Of a stretch of 16,482 nt of DNA, positions 8,620 through 14,670 are shown piece after piece. The notes under the pieces are model-generated. The model ran no database searches. It worked only from the letters and a program-made list of their open reading frames with translations, and was not told the origin of the DNA. Origin of the DNA: Chitinophaga pinensis. GTDB taxonomy: Bacteria > Bacteroidota > Bacteroidia > Flavobacteriales_D > Crocinitomicaceae. The stretch is from positions 1 through 16,482 of the forward strand of contig CAMDGP010000021.1 in assembly GCA_945897765.1 (NCBI GenBank). Direction: 5' to 3'. Positions within the stretch are counted from its first letter, which is position 1, and the number at the start of each line of letters is the position of its first letter. The position numbers and the translations under genes were made by a program.

Positions 8620-8933
8620 AGCAGTATGAAATAGTTTTGGTTAATCTGGATCCAACATTAGGAAGTGAGATTCAAAAAACGCGACCATGTGTCATTATTT
8701 CACCAAATGAAATCAATGACAATCTGCGAACAGTTGTCATCGCACCTATGACTTCTACCAGTAGAAAATATCCTACCAGAGTTAAAGTTAAACATAACCA
8801 TAAAGAAGGTTGGGTTGTAATTGATCAAATAAGAACAATCGACAAAATTCGTATTGTAAAAAAGTTTGGCTCGCTTACAAAAAAGGAAACACTTGAATGT
8901 AAACGTGTAATACGCGAAACATTCGTTGACTAA
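8610..8933 (+). CDS. MazF/PemK-family mRNA interferase toxin
   Basis: A 107-residue toxin of usual length, expected to cut single-stranded RNA at short sequence motifs and halt translation when free of antitoxin. It has the PemK/MazF core: QYEIVLVNLDP (5-15), GSEIQKTRPCVIIS (18-31) and VVIAPMTS (42-49). E20, R25 and T48 align with the E. coli MazF residues E24, R29 and T52, so the active site looks intact. The start at 8610 overlaps the antitoxin gene by 10 bp. The right-hand direct repeat begins 12 bp after the stop. Cleavage specificity cannot be read from the sequence. Confidence 0.95.
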   Translation: MEVKQYEIVLVNLDPTLGSEIQKTRPCVIISPNEINDNLRTVVIAPMTSTSRKYPTRVKVKHNHKEGWVVIDQIRTIDKIRIVKKFGSLTKKETLECKRVIRETFVD

Positions 8934-8945
8934 TGAAATAACGAA

Positions 8946-9034
8946 TAACCCCCCAAATTCTCAAGCAAAAAAAAAACCTGAAAAGAATGAGAGAAACGTT
9001 TCCGCTGCTTAAAATCTTTTCAGGTATCTGCAAG
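8946..9034 (+). repeat. Direct repeat, right copy, flanking mazEF-like pair
   Basis: An 89-bp copy of 8201-8288 in the same orientation. Here the inverted repeat is perfect over 11 bp: ACCTGAAAAGA (8976-8986) and TCTTTTCAGGT (9015-9025). The 28-nt loop holds the palindrome GAAACGTTTC (8993-9002). An A-run precedes the hairpin on the plus strand, so on the minus strand the hairpin is followed by a T-run, the layout of an intrinsic terminator for leftward transcription. Confidence 0.9.
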
Positions 9035-9395
9035 TTAAATAAAACCAAAATGAACAAACGTTTTTGTTCGACTATCTATTGACGCACAAGGATTTCTCGA
9101 GGTTGCTTTTTTAATTCAAAAATTTAAAAAAATTTTAATGGAACGTTTTCACGCCAGCCACTTAAATATAAAAGTCAAAACAAATAAATAGAACTGAAAC
9201 CCAAAACAAATGTTAGCGAACTGAATCGGCCTTGAATTTCTAGGTTTTAGCTACTGAACTGAAACTGATTAATTTTTAAAATTTCTGTAAGAACATTTTA
9301 GAAAAATTTCAGCTTCAGAAAGGAGTTAAAATTGTTCGCAACGAGTTGCAAATAGTTAAAGGACAGTGATTTGCGAACAAAAAGAAATACAGAGC

Positions 9396-9436
9396 CTTGA
9401 CTTTTTTGTTTCTTTTTTTGTCAAGAAAAAAAGAAA
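9396..9436. repeat. Alternative-hairpin element typical of Bacteroidota intergenic DNA
   Basis: TTTCTTTTTTT (9409-9419) and AAAAAAAGAAA (9426-9436) form a perfect 11-bp stem with the loop GTCAAG. The same loop (9420-9425) can instead pair with CTTGAC (9396-9401). The two pairings exclude each other. From memory, closely similar CTTGAC...GTCAAG elements are frequent between genes in this phylum; copy number was not checked. Confidence 0.6.
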
Positions 9437-9509
9437 AGAAAATTAATCTCAACCTGAGATTTGCACCTAATTCTAACTTAGCGTCAGAATTCACTCACTA
9501 AAATAATTT

Positions 9510-9517
9510 TACCTTTG
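9510..9517 (+). promoter_or_regulatory. -7 promoter element for fabD
   Basis: TACCTTTG matches TAnnTTTG exactly, 15 bp before the fabD ATG, implying a leader of only about 8 nt. No TTG is present at the usual -33 distance. Confidence 0.5.
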
Positions 9518-9531
9518 TAAAAATTCCCTTT

Positions 9532-10416
9532 ATGAAAGCTTATGTATTCCCAGGTCAAGGTGCACAATTCTTAGGAATGGGTAAAGACTTATATGACAAC
9601 TCTGATTTAGCAAAAGAACTGTTCCACAAAGCCAATGAAATTCTTGGTTTCGATATTATGAAAATTATGTTTGAAGGAACGGATGAAGAGTTGAAACAAA
9701 CAAAAGTGACGCAACCAGCTATCTTTTTACACTCAACTATTTTAGCAGCTTGTTTGGGTGATGCTTTTCAACCAGATATGGTCGCAGGACATTCATTAGG
9801 TGAATTTTCAGCTTTAGTTGCAAATAAAACTTTGAGTTTTGAAAACGGTTTGAAATTGGTTTACCAACGTGCAATGGCGATGCAAAAAGCGTGTGAAGCG
9901 CAACCTTCAACGATGGCAGCAGTTTTGAATTTAGAAGACGAAGTAATCGAAAAAATTTGTGGTGAAATTGATGGAGTTGTTGTTCCAGCTAATTACAACT
10001 GCCCTGGACAATTAGTAATTTCAGGTGCGATTCCAGCGGTGGAAGAAGCGTGTAAACGTTTATTGGAAGCGGGAGCAAAACGCGCTTTAATTTTACCAGT
10101 TGGTGGTGCTTTTCACTCTCCTTTAATGGAACCAGCGCGTGAAGAATTAGCAGCGGCGATTGAAGCAACGCAATTTTCGACACCGATTTGTCCTGTTTAT
10201 CAAAACATCAATGCAGCAGCCGTTTCTGACCCAACAGTGATTAAAGAAAATCTTGTTCTTCAATTGACAGGAGCTGTAAAATGGACACAGATTATGCAAA
10301 ATATGCTTGCTGATGGTTGCACCGAAGTGATCGAAGTTGGACCAGGAAAAGTATTGCAAGGTTTATTCAAAAAAGTAAGTAGAGATTTACCGACGGGTAG
10401 CGCTGGTTTGCAATAA
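9532..10416 (+). CDS. fabD: Malonyl-CoA--ACP transacylase
   Basis: This enzyme transfers the malonyl group from CoA to acyl carrier protein, supplying the extender unit for type II fatty acid synthesis in the cytoplasm. The 294 residues are close to the family's usual ~300. Visible signatures are the oxyanion-side PGQGAQ (7-12), the nucleophile elbow GHSLG with catalytic S88, R113 in YQRAMAM, which binds the malonyl carboxylate, and the catalytic H195 in GAFHSPLM. The C-terminal IEVGPGKVLQGL is also typical. The ATG at 9532 fits the family N-terminus and the nearby -7 element. The gene stands alone here, without other fab genes, and ends before a hairpin shared with a convergent gene. Confidence 0.97.
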   Translation: MKAYVFPGQGAQFLGMGKDLYDNSDLAKELFHKANEILGFDIMKIMFEGTDEELKQTKVTQPAIFLHSTILAACLGDAFQPDMVAGHSLGEFSALVANKTLSFENGLKLVYQRAMAMQKACEAQPSTMAAVLNLEDEVIEKICGEIDGVVVPANYNCPGQLVISGAIPAVEEACKRLLEAGAKRALILPVGGAFHSPLMEPAREELAAAIEATQFSTPICPVYQNINAAAVSDPTVIKENLVLQLTGAVKWTQIMQNMLADGCTEVIEVGPGKVLQGLFKKVSRDLPTGSAGLQ

Positions 10417-10449
10417 AAAATTAATAATTTCTCATTGAATTAAATTTTC

Positions 10450-10515
10450 AAATCCGCTACAAGGCTTAAATAGAAATAAATAATCCATTAAAATGGATGA
10501 ATTATCAGCGGATTT
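10450..10515. terminator. Nested bidirectional terminator candidate
   Basis: AAATCCGCT (10450-10458) pairs perfectly with AGCGGATTT (10507-10515). Inside the arms is a second hairpin, ATCCAT (10483-10488)/ATGGAT (10493-10498) with a TAAA loop. The structure lies between the convergent fabD and the minus-strand gene at 10567-11790, with short T-rich sequence on the fabD side, so it may stop transcription from both directions. Confidence 0.55.
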
Positions 10516-10566
10516 TATAGAAATGGTGGGTAAGAATAACAGTTTTAATTCAAGATTCAATTGCAA

Positions 10567-11790
10567 TTAGATCTGCTTTTTTAGTTTAGAATAAAGCTCT
10601 TGAAATCTATCAAAATTATAAACTTCAAAAAGAGAAGTGTCGATTTGATTGAAGTATTTTTCTGCGATTTCTTTTTTGTTTTCACTTTGATAAGCAAAGG
10701 TCATATAAACACATAGTTGATTCCAATTAACTCTGGTCCAAATAGAGAAAAAAACGGTGTCCTGACTAAGCCATCGCTCAAACAATTTAATCATTAAGTC
10801 AAAAGATTTTGATTCGAACAAATAAGCAAAGAAGAAAAACATACTTGTTACTCGATCTCCAATATCTGGAAACCAAGATTCAAAGTCAATTTCTAGAATT
10901 CTGTGTTCGGCATTTATCACTCCTTTTTTGAGGTTGCTTAAAAATTGTACGCCTAAAATTCTCGCTTTTAAAACATTATTGGGTTCACATTGACTTCCGA
11001 GAAATTCGATAGTTTTATTACATGCTTCTAATTGAGTAAACTCATCGTTTTTAAACGCTTTGATTGCTACAACACAATTGTAAAATATCAATTTTTCAGG
11101 GTTATCGTAGTGTTTTTCCTTGTGTTTTTCAAGTAGATTTTGATAGTAAATCTGGTCTTCAGGAACATACCACTCAATAAAATAATCGAAGTAAAAAGGC
11201 AAGCCAATGTAATTTTTCAAGGCTATTTCTTGAAGCCAACTGTTCTTTTCTACAAGTTTTCCTAGTATTTGAATTGTTTGGTAAATTTCATACTTGAAAA
11301 TAGGAATCCACTCAAAGCCAGACTGATTTATAAAAAATCGTTCAAAAAATAAGGTGTCTTTTTTATGAAAAGCTAAATGAGTGAGCTGATGAATTGTTGA
11401 ATAGTAATCTACACTCTGTTGGGATTGCTCTAAAGCTTTCAATGCTTCAAATGGCATTATTTTGTCGGAAGTACAATCCAATATTTGTCTGTAAAAAAAG
11501 TGCTTTCCAACTAATATTAAAGAATTGATAAAATCATAATACCCTCCAAATCCAACATACTTAGAGAGTGTTTCTAAAGTGAAAAGCGATGGTTGTGATT
11601 TGGTGTCTATTAAACCAAAAAGACGACGTAAAGTGTCTGAACTTATTGGAATTTTTACTTTTTCAAAAATTGAATCTGATAAACTAATGCAATCGTTCAC
11701 ATTCAAAATTTGCTTACCGTAAGTAAATTCAACAAGCGATTTTAGCTCAAATAAATGTTCATCTTGAAATTTATGTTTATTGCGTGGCAT
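10567..11790 (-). CDS. HTH-like N-terminus plus helical-repeat protein, function unknown
   Basis: I do not recognise a named family for this 407-residue protein. Residues ~45-88 (IPISSDTLRRLFGLI, then TLETLSKYVGFGGYYDF) look like a DNA-binding helix-turn-helix module; a similar S-x-DTLRRLFGLI...LSKYxGF block recurs, from memory, in uncharacterised Bacteroidota regulators. The remaining ~300 residues are predicted almost wholly helical and rich in F, Y and W, with a TPR-like rhythm (AFKNDEFTQLEACNKTIEFL; AEKYFNQIDTSLF at the end). No signal peptide or membrane helix is seen. The -7 element TACCTTTG ends only 4 bp from the ATG, which fixes the start and implies a leaderless message. The next gene upstream, also on the minus strand, ends 38 bp away. 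Confidence 0.7.
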   Translation of the reverse strand: MPRNKHKFQDEHLFELKSLVEFTYGKQILNVNDCISLSDSIFEKVKIPISSDTLRRLFGLIDTKSQPSLFTLETLSKYVGFGGYYDFINSLILVGKHFFYRQILDCTSDKIMPFEALKALEQSQQSVDYYSTIHQLTHLAFHKKDTLFFERFFINQSGFEWIPIFKYEIYQTIQILGKLVEKNSWLQEIALKNYIGLPFYFDYFIEWYVPEDQIYYQNLLEKHKEKHYDNPEKLIFYNCVVAIKAFKNDEFTQLEACNKTIEFLGSQCEPNNVLKARILGVQFLSNLKKGVINAEHRILEIDFESWFPDIGDRVTSMFFFFAYLFESKSFDLMIKLFERWLSQDTVFFSIWTRVNWNQLCVYMTFAYQSENKKEIAEKYFNQIDTSLFEVYNFDRFQELYSKLKKQI

Positions 11791-11794
11791 TTGT

Positions 11795-11802
11795 CAAAGG
11801 TA
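11795..11802 (-). promoter_or_regulatory. -7 promoter element giving a leaderless message
   Basis: On the minus strand TACCTTTG, an exact TAnnTTTG match, is followed by ACAA and the ATG of the 10567-11790 gene. With initiation about 5-7 nt downstream, transcription would start at the start codon itself. No TTG is found at the usual -33 position. Confidence 0.55.
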
Positions 11803-11828
11803 GTTACTTCGGATGAAGTTTTGAAAAA

Positions 11829-12389
11829 TCAGCCATTATGCTGAATTGAAGAGTTTATTTTGGTTTTCATCAATCCTACAATTCTTTCTGCATAAACTCC
11901 AAGCACAAAATCATTAAAATCGATTGTTATTTCTTTTCCATCTATCTCGAAAGAATATGTTTCAGTACCTCTTGAAGCAATCTGTCTTTTTTCGTTTATT
12001 GAATTGCATTTGCTCAAGTCAATTTGTGTATTTTCTTTGCCTTTAAATTCGATACTGTTGCCAATTAAAGTAATTTGATATCCCGCTTTTATTACTTTTA
12101 AAGGTTTGGAAATATAAACAATTGCTATAACAGGTAAGCCAATGAAAATGAATGCTAACTGATAAAAATCGAGGTTATTAACAGAGAAAAAATAGTAGGT
12201 CATTCCTGCAATAAAAACTGCATAAGGCAAAACATAAAACAACAGCACTCGGGTCAAACTTGGCTTGAAGCACCAATTTTCTTCTCCTTTTTTAAATTTC
12301 TTAAACGTTTTATCTAAATAAATTTTATTTAAGAATGTATAAATAACAAACCATACGGCAAGACCTCCAAGAACGTAAACATATTCCAT
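11829..12389 (-). CDS. Small membrane protein, function unknown
   Basis: This 186-residue protein was not recognised. The N-terminal ~100 residues carry three hydrophobic segments: about 3-25 (YVYVLGGLAVWFVIYTFL), 48-69 (VLLFYVLPYAVFIAGMTYYFF) and 74-96 (FYQLAFIFIGLPVIAIVYI). The C-terminal ~85 residues are soluble and beta-rich (ITLIGNSIEFKGKENTQIDL; SFEIDGKEITIDFNDF), resembling a small PH-like or bPH domain in layout. It is an integral inner-membrane protein by prediction. The ATG at 12389 precedes the first membrane helix directly. A TTTCTTTG element (12403-12410, minus strand) with a TTG 21 bp further up is a weak promoter. It lies 38 bp before the helical-repeat gene. Confidence 0.7.
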   Translation of the reverse strand: MEYVYVLGGLAVWFVIYTFLNKIYLDKTFKKFKKGEENWCFKPSLTRVLLFYVLPYAVFIAGMTYYFFSVNNLDFYQLAFIFIGLPVIAIVYISKPLKVIKAGYQITLIGNSIEFKGKENTQIDLSKCNSINEKRQIASRGTETYSFEIDGKEITIDFNDFVLGVYAERIVGLMKTKINSSIQHNG

Positions 12390-12442
12390 AAATAATTTCT
12401 TACAAAGAAACTTAAATCAAAATGGTAAGGTCAATTATTTTT

Positions 12443-12462
12443 TTATTTGCACTTATTTGCAC
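12443..12462. repeat. Tandem decamer duplication
   Basis: TTATTTGCAC occurs twice in direct succession (12443-12452, 12453-12462) in the short gap between two minus-strand genes. No function is apparent. Confidence 0.7.
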
Positions 12463-12480
12463 TTGAATACTATTTTGATA

Positions 12481-12741
12481 TTAATCAGGTTTTTCAGAAA
12501 TGCCGACCTCTTTTAAATCCAACAATTTTAGCTTTTGGACTTTTCTTGCATTTAAATCGAATTCGGCATAAAATGAATAAATATCTTCCAACTTTTCACT
12601 TGTTTCTAATGGAAATGGAACCAATGTTTGCTTAAAAATCCATTGATCAGGTGTCGTAATGAATAGGTTATTTTGATGTGAAACTTTTACATAACCTTCC
12701 ACTTTCTGCCATTTTTTTCCTCTTGGTAAAAACAAACTCAT
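12481..12741 (-). CDS. Small soluble hypothetical protein
   Basis: An 86-residue protein starting MSLFLPRGKKWQKVEG. It is polar, with mixed beta and helical character, conserved-looking W residues and no signal peptide or membrane helix. The open frame extends further upstream through a TTG at 12768 into an F/K-rich run that looks non-coding, so the ATG at 12741 is preferred. I recognise no family. Its stop is about 90 bp before the start of the next minus-strand gene, and no good -7 element is seen in front of it. Amino-acid composition is plausible for a real protein, but support is moderate only. Confidence 0.5.
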   Translation of the reverse strand: MSLFLPRGKKWQKVEGYVKVSHQNNLFITTPDQWIFKQTLVPFPLETSEKLEDIYSFYAEFDLNARKVQKLKLLDLKEVGISEKPD

Positions 12742-12919
12742 GTCGTAAAAAAACAAAAACAAAAACAACTGAAAGGATTATTCAATGCTATGTTTTTAAT
12801 TTGAACTTATTTGCTTTTTGTGTTTGCTAGAAAGAAATTAAAATGCCTATATTATTGAATTTCAATTATTTAATAGTTTATATTTCTTATGTTTTCAAAA
12901 ATAATTAAGCATTGACGAC

Positions 12920-12954
12920 ACAGAGCTGTCTCTGTAGAATTGTAAAGGCAATTC
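12920..12954. promoter_or_regulatory. Candidate operator: two adjacent inverted repeats
   Basis: ACAGAG (12920-12925) pairs with CTCTGT (12930-12935), and GAATTG (12937-12942) pairs with CAATTC (12949-12954). The second dyad contains the -33 TTG of the promoter that drives the regulator gene at 12975, so a protein bound here would block or position RNA polymerase. The winged-helix protein encoded next door is the obvious candidate, by inference. The remainder of 12742-12919 is AT-rich and shows nothing. Confidence 0.4.
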
Positions 12955-12970
12955 ATTACAGATATATTTG
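12940..12970 (+). promoter_or_regulatory. Promoter of the 12975-15603 gene cluster
   Basis: TTG (12940-12942), 20 bp, then TATATTTG (12963-12970): a near-ideal Bacteroidota promoter. The -7 element ends 4 bp before ATG 12975, so the message should be leaderless. This decides the start of the first gene and rules out the upstream TTG at 12912 in the same frame. Confidence 0.75.
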
Positions 12971-12974
12971 TTTA

Positions 12975-13568
12975 ATGCCAATTGATTTAAAAAATACAAC
13001 TTGTGCCCTTTGGTTACCCAAGGATTACGATCTCACCTTAATCACAGAAGTTGTAGATTCTATAAAAGGTAATATAATTAGTGTCGCGCGAAAAAATCTA
13101 CTCGTTGGACTTTCTGATGTTATCATTTTCGTTGATGAAGAAAATATTGATGAGCACTTTTTTAATGATGAAACCTTGTTAGACAAATTGGAAAAATTGA
13201 ACTTGTTTATTGTAATTGTTGGAACAACTAAAAAATTAAGACGCATTCCACCACAAGTTCAATTTATATCTAAACCAATAATCAGTAAAAAACAGGTTTT
13301 GGTTATCATCGAAATTTGGCAACGCTATCGTCAGAATTTGAATAAAAGGGAACTAGCACTTACTGTAAAATTGAATCGCTTGTTTTTTATTTATCATAAA
13401 CTTTTTGAAGGTGAATATTTATACATAGATGATATAATGAAAATGGCAAGTGTTACAAAACGAACGATTTTACGAGATTTAAAAACACTTCGAGATGTCT
13501 TAGTGACAAAAGAAATCACGTTTGATGAGGAAAAAAGAGCTTATATAATGGCGGACATAAAAAAATAG
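12975..13568 (+). CDS. Receiver-like/winged-helix transcriptional regulator
   Basis: A 197-residue protein (MPIDLKNTTC start). Residues ~133-191 form an HTH_11/DeoR-like winged helix: LNRLFFIYHKLFEGEYLYIDDI, then MASVTKRTILRDLKTLRDVL, the second giving the recognition helix. Residues ~10-115 have an alternating alpha/beta pattern that resembles a response-regulator receiver: DVIIFVD with D54 (beta-3 position), FIVIVGTT (beta-4) and VQFISKP with K100-P101 (beta-5). The usual N-terminal acidic pair of a receiver is missing, so phosphorylation is doubtful and the domain could bind another signal. The start is fixed by the promoter 4 bp upstream. It is followed after 1 bp by the next gene and is probably the cluster's own regulator. 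Confidence 0.7.
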   Translation: MPIDLKNTTCALWLPKDYDLTLITEVVDSIKGNIISVARKNLLVGLSDVIIFVDEENIDEHFFNDETLLDKLEKLNLFIVIVGTTKKLRRIPPQVQFISKPIISKKQVLVIIEIWQRYRQNLNKRELALTVKLNRLFFIYHKLFEGEYLYIDDIMKMASVTKRTILRDLKTLRDVLVTKEITFDEEKRAYIMADIKK

Positions 13569-13569
13569 G

Positions 13570-14013
13570 ATGCGCTTAGTGAATTATTTAGGAGAAACAT
13601 TTGAAATTATAGTTTTAGATAATATCACAAATTCCATAGGAGAAAAAGTGGATTGGTGGTATCAAAGCTCTATTGTGATTTCTGAATGCGGAAAGAAACG
13701 CAAAACCAACTTGAAATTTTTAACAAATGAAGATTTAGATCTTTTGGTAAGTTGGCTGCAAGCGATTTATGCAGGGAATTTTGAAAAAACAAACTTTCAA
13801 TTTGTCGATGGTCATGTTTGGTTTCGTGTTTGGAAAAAAGGAAAGGAGCCGATTTTGCGCTTTTTTATGCAAGGGGATACCTACCGAAAATTTATTTGGG
13901 ACTGGCGACTGCATACTGATATTGATAAGAAACTATTGAAATACATTCAAGTGTTAAAACCAATAAATTGTGATTTTTCATTAAAACTATTAAAATCCAA
14001 TAAATATAAATGA
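13570..14013 (+). CDS. Small hypothetical protein, WapI-immunity-like layout
   Basis: A 147-residue soluble protein, beta-rich in its first two thirds. It has VDWWYQSSIVISECGKK around residue 27, LTNEDLDLLVSWLQAIYAG in the middle and FQFVDGHVWFRVWKKG further on. This order (a beta-strand start, then an EL/DL helix with an SWL motif, then an FxDGxVWF strand) reminds me of WapI-type immunity proteins, but the match is by eye and weak. No signal peptide or membrane helix is present. It starts 1 bp after the regulator stop and overlaps the next gene by 4 bp (ATGA at 14010), so it is clearly part of the same operon. Confidence 0.65.
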   Translation: MRLVNYLGETFEIIVLDNITNSIGEKVDWWYQSSIVISECGKKRKTNLKFLTNEDLDLLVSWLQAIYAGNFEKTNFQFVDGHVWFRVWKKGKEPILRFFMQGDTYRKFIWDWRLHTDIDKKLLKYIQVLKPINCDFSLKLLKSNKYK

Positions 14014-14642
14014 AAGTACTTATTAAAGACCCAAGTTCAATGACGCTTGAAAAATTCATTCGCCTTTTCGATAAAGAAGGATGCATTGTGTTGTTGGAAG
14101 GTAAACGAAAGGTTTTGAAAAGTGATGAAAAGCGCTTAGTTGAAATCGGTCGTTTGTTGGCTGCCAGCACAAAACATTGTGTCTTTCGAAGTGGAAATGC
14201 TGGTGGAGCCGATGCTTTCTTTAAAGAAGGTGTAATGTCTGTTGACCCCAAGCGATTTCAAGCAATTGTTCCATTCAACGACCACATGAAAAGTGTAAAA
14301 GAAGAACCTGGTTTGTATGAACGCATTTCTTTGGACGATATTAATCTAGCAAGGGAACCACAAATTTTATATGAATCAAAGCGCAATAAACAACAAAAAG
14401 GTTTGGTGGAATCCTACGAAAAAGGCGTAGATCCAAAAAACTCGGTGAAAGGCGCATACATCGTTCGAGATACCTTAAAAGTAACAGGCGCACCTTCTCA
14501 AGGTATTTCTCCTGCTCATTTTGGAATTTTCTACGACGATTTACGCAATCCAAAATCTGGTGGAACAGGACATACAATGGTGGTTTGCGACAACCAAATA
14601 GTTCCGTATGTGAATCAGAAGGTTTGGGGGGAGTGGATTTGA
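14010..14642 (+). CDS. SLOG-like Rossmann-fold protein
   Basis: A 210-residue protein with the hallmark FRSGNAGGADAFFKEGV (59-75), which resembles the glycine-rich nucleotide-binding motif of the SLOG (Smf/DprA/LOG) superfamily. It is preceded by a helix ending KHCVF as in that fold and followed by VDPKRFQAIVPFNDHM (78-93), where SLOG proteins carry their second ligand-binding region. SLOG domains are known or proposed to bind nucleotides or nucleotide-derived signals, and several occur in conflict systems. The C-terminal half (~100-210) ends SGGTGHTMVVCDNQIVPY and is not recognised; it could complete the active or binding site. The gene overlaps its predecessor by 4 bp, and the zincin gene follows after 28 bp. 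The exact ligand is unknown. Confidence 0.65.
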   Translation: MKVLIKDPSSMTLEKFIRLFDKEGCIVLLEGKRKVLKSDEKRLVEIGRLLAASTKHCVFRSGNAGGADAFFKEGVMSVDPKRFQAIVPFNDHMKSVKEEPGLYERISLDDINLAREPQILYESKRNKQQKGLVESYEKGVDPKNSVKGAYIVRDTLKVTGAPSQGISPAHFGIFYDDLRNPKSGGTGHTMVVCDNQIVPYVNQKVWGEWI

Positions 14643-14670
14643 ATGAAATAATTAATAATGTAGAATTTAT

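Larger units (their letters stand above)
9035..9531. other. Gene-free stretch rich in inverted repeats
   Basis: No convincing gene lies in these ~500 bp. Visible structures are a short hairpin GAACAAA (9052-9058)/TTTGTTC (9063-9069); an imperfect pair CTGAACTGAAA (9254-9264)/TTTCAGCTTCAG (9307-9318) with one bulge; a perfect 10-bp pair TTGTTCGCAA (9332-9341)/TTGCGAACAA (9371-9380); and the A/T hairpin at 9396-9436 listed separately. The octamer GAACTGAA occurs three times (9191, 9218 and 9256). The fabD promoter lies at the right end. Confidence 0.6.

Noticed and set aside
8201..9034. Insertion sequence or transposon built on the two direct repeats
   Set aside because: No transposase or recombinase gene and no terminal inverted repeats or target duplication are visible; only a repeat-flanked cassette can be claimed.
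9035..9531. CRISPR array or tRNA gene
   Set aside because: The GAACTGAA octamers are too short and unevenly spaced for CRISPR, and no cloverleaf-compatible sequence was seen.
12447..12635. 62-residue plus-strand open frame
   Set aside because: It overlaps the tandem decamer and the small minus-strand gene and has no start signal.
12912..12974. N-terminal extension of the regulator from a TTG codon
   Set aside because: The extension covers the promoter (-33 and -7) itself; the ATG at 12975 lies 4 bp after the -7 element.
13892..14251. 119-residue minus-strand open frame
   Set aside because: Shadow of the 13570 and 14010 genes, whose 4-bp overlap and motifs show the true strand.
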